29,855 nt of DNA from Helicobacteraceae bacterium. GTDB taxonomy: Bacteria > Campylobacterota > Campylobacteria > Campylobacterales > Helicobacteraceae. This document shows, piece by piece, positions 7,601 through 16,211 of the stretch. The stretch spans positions 1 to 29,855 of the forward strand of contig JARHYY010000020.1 in NCBI GenBank assembly GCA_029258405.1, written 5' to 3'. Made by a program: the position numbers and the translations under genes. Positions within the stretch are counted from its first letter, which is position 1. Every line of letters begins with the position of its first letter. A model generated the notes under the pieces. That model searched no databases, was not told the DNA's origin, and saw only the letters and a list, made by a program, of their open reading frames with translations.

Positions 7601-9523
7601 ATGAAGCTTTTATTAGTAAACTCTAACCCCATAGTGCAAAAGCTTGTAAGGCTTAGTGCAGAAAAGGTTGATATTCTTGTGGTGGAGACAGATTCATTAG
7701 AGAATGTTGAGACTGATGATGTTGGATTAGTTTTTGTAGATGATAAATCTTTTACAAAAGGTATGGTAGAAGAAATTGCAAGACTTTTTCCAGAAGCTAA
7801 ATTAGGTTATATTTATTCAAAAAATAGCTCCAAAGAGGCGGGTTTTTCTATTTATGTGCAAAAGCCATTTTTGCCTACAGATTTTGTAGAATTGCTTAAA
7901 AATGAAACAATTGGTATGGATAAAAAAAGCTTCGTAAGCCCAGCTGCTGAAACAATGATAGCAGATGATGCATTAAATGTTACAGATGCAGAAAATATCC
8001 CTGATTCTATTATAGAAGAATCTCTTGAAGAGTCGCTAACTGACAAAACTCCTGAAGAAGGGGAAGATGAACTCACTTTTGAGGAAGAATTTGACCCTGA
8101 TTCTTTACCACATGCACCAGAAGGTTCAACAGAAGGGCTTGAAGGGCTTGAAGGGCTTGATACAGATGTAAATAGTATTTTGGGTGGAGATGATGAAAAG
8201 CAAAGTGCTAGCACCATGGAAGACTTGGATGGTTTGGAAGGCTTAGAAAACTTAGACGGCTTAGAGGGTTTAGATGATTTAGACCTTGAAAATAATAAGA
8301 AAAGTACCGAGGGAGAATCAAGCTTAGAAGAAATAAGCGAAAGTAATGAGGCAAATATTGCAAGCAATGATACTGAAGCGAACAAGAAAGAGGAAAATAT
8401 TTCTGAAGATATTAATACACAAAAGTTGAGTTCTTTTGATGCTGTAGAAGATTCTAAAGACAATTTAGATGCAGGTGATTTAAGTGCAGAAAATATGGGC
8501 TTAGGAGAGGTGGAATCTGAAGAACAATTATCCCCACAGAATATTTTAGATAGTGATGATATTGCTGAAGTAAGAAATCTTCTTGATGAAGAAGATGAAA
8601 CAACAGAAATAGATTTAGGACTAGAAGCAGAACCAACAGAAAAATCGAATGAATTGAATGAGTTAAATTTAGAAGATGGGGCACAAGAATCAGAAGATGA
8701 AGAAATAGATTTAGAAGCACTAGAAGAAAGCATAAAAGAAGATATATCGATTCCTGATATAGACAGTAAAGACGATTCAGATGATTTAAATTTAGGAGAT
8801 GAGCTCAATATCGGTGATGATACGATTGCAGATTTAGATATAGATAATGAAATTTTGGAAGCGGGCATAGATGATGATTTAGGATTGCCTCTAGAAGAGC
8901 CTATGGAGACAGCAGAAGATATTTTAAGTGATGCAGGATTTGAAGAGAAAGAAGGAGATTTAGCAGATGATGATTTCAGTTTGGATTTAGATGATAATTT
9001 GGGTTTAGAGCAAAGCGAACATATAGAGGAAGCAGTAGAGGATACACAAGAGGATTCTGTAGCACCAAATGCACAAGATGTGCAAGTTGATTTAGATTCC
9101 CAAGTAAATATAGAAGAGCTTAAGCCTGAAAGTATAGATACTCAAAAGACATTTTATGAAGATGAAAGCGATAAGGAACTACAGGCATTAAATGAAGTTG
9201 ATGTTGGAGCGGCTCTAGGAGAGCAGATAGAGCTACCAGAAGAGACTTCAGAAATACCTATTGATGAGGCTTTAGATGTTGCTATCCCTGCTGTTGTTAC
9301 AGGAGTTGCAAACGTTGCAACAACAGCATCAGAATCGACAGAAGATACAAACAAAAACATAGAGGATGCAAAAGAGCAAAAGAGCAATAATCCTACTCTT
9401 TCTGCTGAAAAATCTTCAGAAATGCTCAATGTCTTGCAAAACCTGCCTCTGTCATCATTAAAACAGTTATTAAATGGTATGCAAATTACTATTTCCATTT
9501 CTTTTCCTGATGATAAAAAATGA
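7601..9523 (+). CDS. Acidic 'poly E-rich' protein with degenerate receiver-like N-terminus
   Basis: This 640-residue protein is very acidic. Residues 1-105 look like a CheY-type receiver fold: an alternating beta/alpha pattern with VFVDD (44-48) where the phospho-aspartate would sit, YSKNS (72-76) at the conserved Ser/Thr position and QKPF (87-90) at the Lys-Pro position. The acidic pair expected after the first strand is replaced by VNSNP (6-10), so phosphorylation is doubtful. Residues about 110-600 are a long Asp/Glu/Leu/Ser region of presumably disordered character with GLEGLEGLD-type repeats (179-224). The last ~40 residues (SSEMLNVLQNLPLSSLKQLL... ITISISFPDD) form a more ordered tail. 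It corresponds in place and composition to the H. pylori 'poly E-rich protein' (HP0322 as recalled), whose function I do not know. It overlaps gmk by ATGA. Confidence 0.8.
   Translation: MKLLLVNSNPIVQKLVRLSAEKVDILVVETDSLENVETDDVGLVFVDDKSFTKGMVEEIARLFPEAKLGYIYSKNSSKEAGFSIYVQKPFLPTDFVELLKNETIGMDKKSFVSPAAETMIADDALNVTDAENIPDSIIEESLEESLTDKTPEEGEDELTFEEEFDPDSLPHAPEGSTEGLEGLEGLDTDVNSILGGDDEKQSASTMEDLDGLEGLENLDGLEGLDDLDLENNKKSTEGESSLEEISESNEANIASNDTEANKKEENISEDINTQKLSSFDAVEDSKDNLDAGDLSAENMGLGEVESEEQLSPQNILDSDDIAEVRNLLDEEDETTEIDLGLEAEPTEKSNELNELNLEDGAQESEDEEIDLEALEESIKEDISIPDIDSKDDSDDLNLGDELNIGDDTIADLDIDNEILEAGIDDDLGLPLEEPMETAEDILSDAGFEEKEGDLADDDFSLDLDDNLGLEQSEHIEEAVEDTQEDSVAPNAQDVQVDLDSQVNIEELKPESIDTQKTFYEDESDKELQALNEVDVGAALGEQIELPEETSEIPIDEALDVAIPAVVTGVANVATTASESTEDTNKNIEDAKEQKSNNPTLSAEKSSEMLNVLQNLPLSSLKQLLNGMQITISISFPDDKK
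8132..8158 (+). repeat. In-frame 9-base tandem repeat (x3) in the poly-E gene
   Basis: GAAGGGCTT is repeated three times exactly and encodes GLE units. A looser version (GGTTTGGAAGGCTTAGAA and following) continues at 8229-8280. Because the unit is a multiple of three, slippage would change length but not frame. Confidence 0.9.
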
Positions 9524-10146
9524 TATATACAGGTGGGATTATTATACTTACAGGACCAAGTGGTGCTGGGAAGAGCTCACTTACCCAAGAAATTTTTAAA
9601 GAATTTAACGATGTGCATTTTTCTATTTCTTGCACAACAAGACAACCAAGAGAAGGTGAGATTGATGGTGTGCATTATCATTTTATTTCTCAAGAACAGT
9701 TTTTACAAAAAATTCAGCAAGGGCATTTTGTAGAATATGCCCAAGTACATCAAAATTTCTATGGAACAACAAAACAAGAAATTGAACAAAATATTGCTAT
9801 GGGCAAATTGCTTTTGCTTGATATTGATGTGCAAGGGGAGTTAAACATTAAAAAATTATACCCCCATTGTTCTTGTTCCATATTTATAACCACTCAAACA
9901 CAAGCAGAGCTAAGAAAAAGACTGCAAAAACGTTCAAGCAATACTTTGGAAGATAAAGAAGAAATAAATAGAAGATTAGCCCATGCTTATGATGAAATGA
10001 TGTGTATAGAAAGATTTGACTATTTAATCATTAATGATGATTTTCAAGAAGCAAAACAAAGGCTTGTTACTATAATTCATGCTTTTAAGAATCGTACTAA
10101 GCACTACAATATCCAAGAATTCACAAAAAAATGGATTGATAGTTAA
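9520..10146 (+). CDS. gmk: Guanylate kinase
   Basis: This enzyme phosphorylates GMP/dGMP to GDP/dGDP with ATP in the cytoplasm. It is 208 residues, normal for bacterial Gmk. The P-loop GPSGAGKSS is at 12-20. The GMP-binding block SCTTRQPREGEIDGVHYHF begins near 37, and the YGTTKQEI and DIDVQG blocks follow. The lid arginines (RKRLQKR...NRRL) are present. The start codon overlaps the poly-E stop (ATGA), so translation is probably coupled; no separate ribosome site is obvious. The poly-E/gmk/tatA/argS order is the one I recall from H. pylori. Confidence 0.97.
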   Translation: MIYTGGIIILTGPSGAGKSSLTQEIFKEFNDVHFSISCTTRQPREGEIDGVHYHFISQEQFLQKIQQGHFVEYAQVHQNFYGTTKQEIEQNIAMGKLLLLDIDVQGELNIKKLYPHCSCSIFITTQTQAELRKRLQKRSSNTLEDKEEINRRLAHAYDEMMCIERFDYLIINDDFQEAKQRLVTIIHAFKNRTKHYNIQEFTKKWIDS

Positions 10147-10169
10147 GCAATTACATAGTCCATTTATGA

Positions 10170-10175
10170 TATAAT
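10170..10175 (+). promoter_or_regulatory. Candidate internal promoter for tatA
   Basis: TATAAT lies in the 66-base gap after gmk, followed by a strong ribosome site (AGGAG, 10204-10208) before the tatA ATG. It suggests tatA can be transcribed separately from the upstream genes. Confidence 0.5.
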
Positions 10176-10212
10176 AGTATTAAACTTCTAAAAAAAGGAA
10201 AAAGGAGTCTGT

Positions 10213-10524
10213 ATGGGTCCTAGTGTTCAACAATTATTAATTGTTTTAGCCATTATTATTCTTATATTTGGAGCAAAGAAAATACCAGAACTTGCTAAAG
10301 GGTTAGGCTCCGGTATAAAAAATTTTAAAAAAGCGGTGAAGGAAGAAGATGAAAATACAGAGCTTGCCCAAACAAATAAAATTGAGGGCAATGTAACTGC
10401 ACAAAATCAAAATATGCAACAAAGCCATCAACCACCTGTGCATAACAATATGTCCCATTTATCATCTCAATCAGTACAACCACAGCAACATACAACACCA
10501 CCTTCAAATTCTACGCAATCATAA
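10213..10524 (+). CDS. tatA: Twin-arginine translocase subunit TatA
   Basis: This small membrane protein (103 residues) forms the protein-conducting part of the Tat export pathway. It has the classic layout: a short periplasmic N-terminus, one membrane helix (about 6-20, QQLLIVLAIIILIF), the FGAKKIPELAKGLG hinge (19-32) and an amphipathic helix (IKNFKKAVKEE). The tail from about residue 50 is Gln/Asn/Ser/His-rich and disordered. Glu at the TatB signature position is not seen and the FGxxKxPEL hinge favours TatA/E. No tatB or tatC lies next to it. The stop codon overlaps the ribosome site of argS. Confidence 0.93.
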   Translation: MGPSVQQLLIVLAIIILIFGAKKIPELAKGLGSGIKNFKKAVKEEDENTELAQTNKIEGNVTAQNQNMQQSHQPPVHNNMSHLSSQSVQPQQHTTPPSNSTQS

Positions 10525-10528
10525 GGGG
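10523..10528 (+). promoter_or_regulatory. Ribosome binding site deciding the argS TTG start
   Basis: AAGGGG lies 7 bases before the TTG at 10536, and no ATG or GTG is available in frame nearby. It overlaps the tatA stop codon, which points to coupled translation. Confidence 0.7.
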
Positions 10529-10535
10529 TTTCTTT

Positions 10536-12203
10536 TTGCATAATATAATAAAACAATATATTGCTGATGTGTTGGATATAAAGCCAGAGCAGATTGTTTT
10601 AGAACGTCCAAAGAACCAAAAGCTTGGGCATTATGCTACGCCTTTGTCTTTTGTGCTCGCTAAAGAGCGGTCTTCATCGCCGCAACAAGTAGCTATGGAG
10701 ATTCAAAAAAAACTTGAAGATGTTAATAGCTCGTCTTTAGAGCCTATATTTTATGAAATTACTTCTGTAGGAGGTTTTATTAATTTCCGTCTCTCTGCAC
10801 AGTTTTTGTCGCAATCAGCACACAAAGCATTATTGCAACAAAAGGATTTTGGAAAAAAAGAAAACAATAAAGCTATCTTATTTGAGTTTGTAAGTGCTAA
10901 TCCTACAGGACCATTGCATATAGGACATGCAAGAGGGGCAATTTTAGGAGATTCTCTAGTAAGGATAGGCAAGCATTTGGGCTATAAAATCATTAAAGAA
11001 TACTATATTAATGACTATGGCAGACAAATATACCTCTTGGGAATTTCTATTTATTGGAGCATGCGAGATGTTTTAGGGCTTTTTGTTTGTTATCCTGATG
11101 AATATTATCGTGGAGATTATATTATTGAAATTGCTAAAAAAGCTTTAGAGTATTTTGGAGAAGATATATGCAAATTAGATGCTTCTGAAGAAATAGTAGA
11201 AAAGCTTTCTGTATTTGGCAAAGAGATGATGTTGCAAGAGATTAAAAATAATCTTGAACAAATCAATATAGACTTTGATTCATTTATAAGCGAAAAAAGT
11301 CTTTATAAAGATTGGGCATTTATTTATGATGAACTTCAGAGAAATGAAGCTGTATATAATAAAGATTCCAAAGTTTGGCTTAAAACACAATCATTAGGAG
11401 ATGATGAAGATAGGGTAATTATTCGAGAAAATGGTAATCCTACTTATTTGGCGGGTGATATTATCTATCACTACAATAAGTTTAAAAGGAACTTTGATTC
11501 TTACATTAATATTTGGGGTGCAGATCATCATGGTTATATTGCACGGGTAAAAGCTGCCTTGAGCTTGCTTGGTTTTGAGAGCTCCCGACTTGAAATTATT
11601 CTTTCACAAATGGTTAGTTTGCTGAAAGCTGGAGAGCCCTATAAAATGAGCAAAAGGGCAGGAAATTTTATTTTGATGAGTGATGTTGTTAATGAAGTGG
11701 GCTCAGATGTGTTGCGTTTTGTATTTCTTAGTAAAAAAAGTGATACACATTTAGAGTTTGATGTAGAGGAAATAAAAAAAGAAGACTCTAATAATCCCAT
11801 ATATTATATTAATTATGCTCATGCAAGAATACATACCCTTTTTAAAAAAGTAAATAAACCTTATAGTTACATTGATGAATGTTCTTTGCTTTCTTTATTG
11901 ACTTATGAGGATGAAACCTTAAGGAATGACTGTGTTGAACTCCTATTCTTAAGCTTGCAATTACCTCAAGTTATTGAAGATTCTTTTAAAATAAGAAATC
12001 TTGTAAAAATGAGTGATTACCTTAAAAACCTTGCTGCTACTTTTCATCGTTTTTATAATGCTCATAAAATTATTGGCTCAATAATGGAGAAAGAATTATT
12101 AAAACTTTGCCAAATGGTCGCTCTTTCCTTGAAACTGGGTTTAGAGTTATTAGGCATACAGGCTCTTGAAGCTATGCATAAAGAGATAGGTCAAGAAAAA
12201 TGA
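10536..12203 (+). CDS. argS: Arginyl-tRNA synthetase
   Basis: This cytoplasmic class I synthetase of 555 residues charges tRNA-Arg. The N-terminal additional (Add1) domain covers about 1-105. The catalytic domain carries ANPTGPLHIGHARGA (121-135) with HIGH at 128-131, and KMSK at 370-373 followed by RAGNF, a good KMSK, which many ArgRS lack. The C-terminal all-helical anticodon-binding domain covers roughly 420-555. A TTG start is chosen because it has a good AAGGGG ribosome site and gives an M-H-x-x-I beginning like H. pylori ArgS as I recall it. The stop overlaps pyrD (ATGA). Confidence 0.96.
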   Translation: MHNIIKQYIADVLDIKPEQIVLERPKNQKLGHYATPLSFVLAKERSSSPQQVAMEIQKKLEDVNSSSLEPIFYEITSVGGFINFRLSAQFLSQSAHKALLQQKDFGKKENNKAILFEFVSANPTGPLHIGHARGAILGDSLVRIGKHLGYKIIKEYYINDYGRQIYLLGISIYWSMRDVLGLFVCYPDEYYRGDYIIEIAKKALEYFGEDICKLDASEEIVEKLSVFGKEMMLQEIKNNLEQINIDFDSFISEKSLYKDWAFIYDELQRNEAVYNKDSKVWLKTQSLGDDEDRVIIRENGNPTYLAGDIIYHYNKFKRNFDSYINIWGADHHGYIARVKAALSLLGFESSRLEIILSQMVSLLKAGEPYKMSKRAGNFILMSDVVNEVGSDVLRFVFLSKKSDTHLEFDVEEIKKEDSNNPIYYINYAHARIHTLFKKVNKPYSYIDECSLLSLLTYEDETLRNDCVELLFLSLQLPQVIEDSFKIRNLVKMSDYLKNLAATFHRFYNAHKIIGSIMEKELLKLCQMVALSLKLGLELLGIQALEAMHKEIGQEK

Positions 12204-13261
12204 GTGATCTTTTTTCTTATAAAACATTTTTGCGACCATTGCTTTTTAAAATTGATCCAGAAAAAGCACATAAATATCTTATATGGCTTTCTCGTATTAT
12301 TCTGCCATGCCATCTAGCATATTTAGCAAAAAAATATACACTTCTTGATAGCCGTTTATCGTTTGAGGTGCTTGGACTTCATTTTTCCTCTCCAATAGGT
12401 TTAGCGGCTGGGTTTGATAAAAATGCTCAAATGATCTCTTTGCTAGGAAGTTTAGGTTTTGCTTTTCTTGAAATAGGTACTTTAACGCCACAGGCACAAG
12501 AAGGAAACCCTAAACCTCGTATATTTCGTCTTTATGCTGAAGAATCACTACAAAATGCTATGGGTTTTAATAATCAAGGGCAAGAGCATGTGGTGCAAAA
12601 TTTGCACAAAACAGTGCCTTTTGTTTTACCCATAGGGATTAATGTGGGTAAAAATAAAGCAACCTCCCAAGAGGATTCCATAAAAGATTATCAGAAAGTT
12701 ATTAAAACTCTTGCACCATATGCTTCTTATCTTGTCGTTAATATTTCATCGCCAAATACAGCAAATTTAAGAGATTTGCAGAATAAAGATTTTATAGCAG
12801 AGCTTTTTGAAAGCATTAAAAATATTACACAAAAGCCTGTTTTTCTTAAAATTGCACCTGATATGACAATAGAATGTATTTTAGAGCTCGTTCAATGTGC
12901 TATTGACAATGGGGCAAGTGGTATTATTGCTACTAATACCACTACAGATTATACATTAAGCCCTAATGCGAAGCAAATAGGTGGTATTAGCGGTGCATTA
13001 CTCAAAGAAAAAAGCTTTAAGATTATGCAAGCTTTAGGTAAAGAGTTTTATTCTCGGACAGTTCTTATAAGTGTTGGAGGTATCGATAGTGCCAAAGAAG
13101 CTTATAGGCGCATTCGTGCAGGTGCTTCATTAGTACAAATTTATACAGCACTTATTTATCATGGTCCTTATATTGTATATGAGATCAACAAAGGCTTGCT
13201 TGCTCTTTTAGAGCAAGATGGATTTTCTCATATTACAGAGGCAATAGGAGTAGATGTTTGA
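12200..13261 (+). CDS. pyrD: Dihydroorotate dehydrogenase (class 2, quinone-dependent)
   Basis: This is the fourth step of pyrimidine synthesis, oxidising dihydroorotate to orotate with FMN and passing electrons to quinone at the inner membrane. The length of 353 fits class 2. The N-terminal helical extension (about 1-50) is the membrane/quinone-binding part that class 1 lacks. Motifs seen are SPIGLAAGFDKNAQ (64-77, FMN phosphate side), GNPKPRIFRL (102-111), NAMGFNNQG (119-127) and NISSPNTANLRD (181-192), with serine in place of the class 1 catalytic cysteine. GGI and GASLVQIYTAL near the C-terminus hold the FMN phosphate. It overlaps argS and the M16 protease gene by four bases each. Confidence 0.97.
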   Translation: MSDLFSYKTFLRPLLFKIDPEKAHKYLIWLSRIILPCHLAYLAKKYTLLDSRLSFEVLGLHFSSPIGLAAGFDKNAQMISLLGSLGFAFLEIGTLTPQAQEGNPKPRIFRLYAEESLQNAMGFNNQGQEHVVQNLHKTVPFVLPIGINVGKNKATSQEDSIKDYQKVIKTLAPYASYLVVNISSPNTANLRDLQNKDFIAELFESIKNITQKPVFLKIAPDMTIECILELVQCAIDNGASGIIATNTTTDYTLSPNAKQIGGISGALLKEKSFKIMQALGKEFYSRTVLISVGGIDSAKEAYRRIRAGASLVQIYTALIYHGPYIVYEINKGLLALLEQDGFSHITEAIGVDV

Positions 13262-14556
13262 AAAAAATTGTTATCATTTTATTATTTTTGATAGGAGTGC
13301 TTATGGCTGGTGCGTTGCCAAAACATTATGAAAAAGATTTAGATAACGGTCTTAAAGTTGTTATTGTTCCCTTGAATAATAATTCAGATGTTATTACAAC
13401 CAATGTATTTTATCGCGTTGGTAGTCGTAATGAAGTAATGGGTAAAAGTGGAATTGCCCATATGTTGGAGCATCTTAATTTTAAGTCAAGCAAAAATCTT
13501 AAGGCAGGAGAATTTGATGCTATTATTAAAAATTTTGGGGGCGTTACTAATGCTTCAACTGGTTTAGATTATACCCATTATTATATCAAAAGCTCATCAG
13601 CAAATCTTGAAAAATCTTTAGAGCTTTTTAGTGAGCTTATGCAAAATTTACTTCTTAAAGATGAAGAGTTTCAGCCTGAAAGAAATGTAGTTGCAGAAGA
13701 AAGACGATGGCGAACAGAAAATGATCCCTTTGGATACTTATACTTTCGTCTTTTTAATACCGCCTTTACTTACCACCCATACCATTGGACTCCTATTGGA
13801 TTTATGCAAGATATACAAAATTGGACTATTCAAGATATAAGGGCATTTCATGCAACTTATTATCAACCAAGAAACGCTATTGTTGTAATTACAGGTGATA
13901 TTGATTATGAAAAAGCTTTTAAGATGACTGAAAAGTATTTTGCCCACATAAAGAATACATCAAATGAAATTCCGATTTTTTATCAGAATGAACCTGTGCA
14001 AGATGGACCAAGGCGAGCTGAAATAAAAAAAGAAAGTGAAGTAGAAATGATTGCACTTGCTTTCAAGACAGCACCTTTTAATCACAAAGACCAACTTGCT
14101 CTTGATATTTTAAGTAGTATTTTAGGAGATGGAAAAAGCTCGCAACTTAATCGCACTATTGTAGAGGAAGATCGCCTTGCTTCTTCAATATATGTGCACA
14201 ATATGGATAATATTGATCAAGGCTTATTTTTCATTTTAGGAGTTGCCAATCCCAATATAAAGGCAAACAAAGTCGAATCAAGCATATTGGAACATATTAA
14301 AAAGTTACAAGAGGGCAAAATAGAAGAAGCAGAGATTAATAAGGTAAAAAAGAATATTCTTGCCTCTTTTGCACGTTCTATAGAGAGCAGTAGTTCTATG
14401 GCTAGTGTTTTTGGTGGTTATTATGCAAAAGGTGATATAACACCTCTGTTAGAGTTTGAGGATAAGCTCAAGGATATTACTAAAGAAGATATTATTGATG
14501 TTGCGAATCGTTATTTGATTACTGATGGAAGTACAACAGTTATTTTAAAAAGGTAA
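13258..14556 (+). CDS. pqqE: M16 family zinc protease (PqqE/YmxG type)
   Basis: This 432-residue exported metalloprotease has a signal peptide (about 1-18, MKKIVIILLFLIGVLMAGA) and then the inverted zinc motif HMLEH (68-72), with the further glutamate ligand in NVVAEERR (about 147). The second half has the RxxY/G-rich non-catalytic M16 fold. The start is TTG overlapping the pyrD stop (TTGA); it is preferred over the ATG 45 bases later because it supplies the full signal peptide. The gene name follows H. pylori usage (HP1012) and has nothing to do with the PQQ cofactor radical enzyme. From memory, the H. pylori protein has been linked to cleavage of the tight-junction protein JAM-A. The pyrD-protease-dapA order agrees with H. 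pylori. Confidence 0.88.
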   Translation: MKKIVIILLFLIGVLMAGALPKHYEKDLDNGLKVVIVPLNNNSDVITTNVFYRVGSRNEVMGKSGIAHMLEHLNFKSSKNLKAGEFDAIIKNFGGVTNASTGLDYTHYYIKSSSANLEKSLELFSELMQNLLLKDEEFQPERNVVAEERRWRTENDPFGYLYFRLFNTAFTYHPYHWTPIGFMQDIQNWTIQDIRAFHATYYQPRNAIVVITGDIDYEKAFKMTEKYFAHIKNTSNEIPIFYQNEPVQDGPRRAEIKKESEVEMIALAFKTAPFNHKDQLALDILSSILGDGKSSQLNRTIVEEDRLASSIYVHNMDNIDQGLFFILGVANPNIKANKVESSILEHIKKLQEGKIEEAEINKVKKNILASFARSIESSSSMASVFGGYYAKGDITPLLEFEDKLKDITKEDIIDVANRYLITDGSTTVILKR

Positions 14557-14559
14557 TTT

Positions 14560-15444
14560 ATGAAAAAAGTACTTGGCTCAATGAGTGCATTAATAACTCC
14601 TTTTAAGCAAGGAAAAGTTGATGTAGAAACTTATGAAAAACTTATAAAAAGGCAAATAAAATATGGCATGGATGCTGTTGTGCCAATGGGCACAACAGGA
14701 GAATCAGCTACACTTTCTCATCAAGAACATAAAGAATGCATAGAGATTGCAGTGCAAACCTGCAAGGGAAGCGGCGTGAGAGTCTTAGCTGGTGCTGGGA
14801 GCAATTCTACCTTAGAAGCTATTGAACTTGCTCAATTTGCTGAAAAAATGGGTGCAGATGCTTTGCTGTGTGTAACCCCTTATTACAATAAGCCAACACA
14901 AGATGGACTTTTTGAACATTATAAAGCTCTAGCCACCTCTGTAAATATTCCGCTCATGCTTTATAATGTGCCATCAAGAACTGCTTTGAACATAGAACTT
15001 TCAACCTTGTATAAATTAGCACAAATACATAATATCTATGGAATTAAAGAAGCAAGTGGCTCTATGGAGCGCATTATAGCTCTTAATGCCTCTATCCCGC
15101 AAATGAGTATTGTAAGCGGGGAAGATGCTTTAAATTATCCTATCTTAGCTTATGGTGGGCAAGGAATCATATCTGTTACAGGCAATTTGTTGCCATCAAT
15201 GATAGTGAAGCTTTATCAAGCTATGCAAAATAAACAATATGAAGAAGGGCGAAGCATTAATAATAAACTCTATCCCATAAATCAAGCTCTCTTTGTCGAG
15301 ACTAATCCTATTCTTATTAAAGCTGCCATGTATATCGCTGGGCTGATTCCATGTTTGGAATATAGATTGCCATTGATACAACCAAGTAAGGAACATTACC
15401 AATATATAGAAGATATTATGAAAAATTATGAGGTGGAATTATGA
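14560..15444 (+). CDS. dapA: 4-hydroxy-tetrahydrodipicolinate synthase
   Basis: This enzyme condenses pyruvate with aspartate semialdehyde, the first committed step to diaminopimelate for peptidoglycan and to lysine. The TIM-barrel length of 294 is normal. Visible sites are GTTGES (44-49, pyruvate carboxylate/active-site threonines), YYNKP (108-112), YNVPSRT (135-141, with the general-acid tyrosine 135 and substrate-binding arginine 140) and the Schiff-base lysine K163 in GIKEASG. It begins 3 bases after the protease stop and overlaps the next gene by four bases (ATGA at 15441). Confidence 0.97.
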   Translation: MKKVLGSMSALITPFKQGKVDVETYEKLIKRQIKYGMDAVVPMGTTGESATLSHQEHKECIEIAVQTCKGSGVRVLAGAGSNSTLEAIELAQFAEKMGADALLCVTPYYNKPTQDGLFEHYKALATSVNIPLMLYNVPSRTALNIELSTLYKLAQIHNIYGIKEASGSMERIIALNASIPQMSIVSGEDALNYPILAYGGQGIISVTGNLLPSMIVKLYQAMQNKQYEEGRSINNKLYPINQALFVETNPILIKAAMYIAGLIPCLEYRLPLIQPSKEHYQYIEDIMKNYEVEL

Positions 15445-16211
15445 GAGGAAAGACTTTGGTTATAAGTGGGGCTACACGAGGTATTGGTAAAGCGATTTTG
15501 TATCGTTTTGCAAAAGGAGGTGTTAATATTGCTTTTACTTATAACAAAAACGAGGAAGAAGCCAATAACATTAAAAGAGATGTAGAAGTAAAATATAATG
15601 TTAAAATTCGCTGTTATCCTTTAAATGTTTTAGAACCAGAGCAGTATAAGGAATTATTTGCACAAATTGATAATGATTTCGAACGAATAGATTTTTTTAT
15701 TAGTAATGCTATTATTTATGGAAAAAGTGTTGTAGGTGGTTTTGCACCTTTTATGCGACTTAAACCTAAAGGATTAAACAACATTTATACAGCCACTGTT
15801 TTAGCTTTTGTTGTGGGTGCTCAAGAAGCTGCAAAAAGAATGAAAGAGGTGGGCGGAGGAAGCATTATTTCATTGAGCTCTACAGGTAATTTAGTGTATA
15901 TGCCTAATTATGCTGGACATGGAAACTCTAAAAATGCCGTTGAAACCATGGTTAAATATGCCGCTGCTGAACTTGGAGAATGGGGCATACGAGTAAATGC
16001 AGTCAGTGGAGGACCTATTGATACTGATGCGTTGAAAGCCTTTCCAGATTATGCGGAAATTAGAGCAAAAGTTGAAGAGCAATCCCCATTAAATCGCATG
16101 GGTAGTCCTTCTGACATTGCAGGAGCATGTTATTTTTTATGTAATTCAGAAGAAAGTGCTTGGCTTACAGGACAAACTATTGTCATTGATGGTGGTACAA
16201 GTTTTAAGTGA
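15441..16211 (+). CDS. FabL-like enoyl-ACP reductase (SDR family)
   Basis: This 256-residue short-chain dehydrogenase has a cofactor loop SGATRGIG (9-16). The active site is Tyr157 and Lys164 with six residues between them (YAGHGNSK), the Y-x6-K spacing of enoyl-ACP reductases, not the Y-x3-K of ordinary SDRs. VNAVSGGPIDTDALKAFP (185-202) is nearly the same as the block I recall in Bacillus FabL. The likely reaction is therefore the last reduction of fatty-acid elongation with NAD(P)H. The H. pylori homologue was annotated as 7-alpha-hydroxysteroid dehydrogenase (HP1014/hdhA as recalled), which the spacing argues against. Its place before pgsA fits membrane lipid synthesis. It overlaps dapA (ATGA) and pgsA (GTGA). 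Confidence 0.82.
   Translation: MRGKTLVISGATRGIGKAILYRFAKGGVNIAFTYNKNEEEANNIKRDVEVKYNVKIRCYPLNVLEPEQYKELFAQIDNDFERIDFFISNAIIYGKSVVGGFAPFMRLKPKGLNNIYTATVLAFVVGAQEAAKRMKEVGGGSIISLSSTGNLVYMPNYAGHGNSKNAVETMVKYAAAELGEWGIRVNAVSGGPIDTDALKAFPDYAEIRAKVEEQSPLNRMGSPSDIAGACYFLCNSEESAWLTGQTIVIDGGTSFK

Noticed and set aside
7852..8868. 338-codon open frame on the minus strand inside the poly-E gene
   Set aside because: It is the antisense of Glu/Asp/Leu codons, giving a Ser/Lys/Pro-rich product with no motif; the sense frame is clearly the gene.
13258..14556. PQQ cofactor biosynthesis enzyme
   Set aside because: The name pqqE used in Helicobacter is historical; the sequence is an HxxEH M16 protease with no radical-SAM CxxxCxxC.
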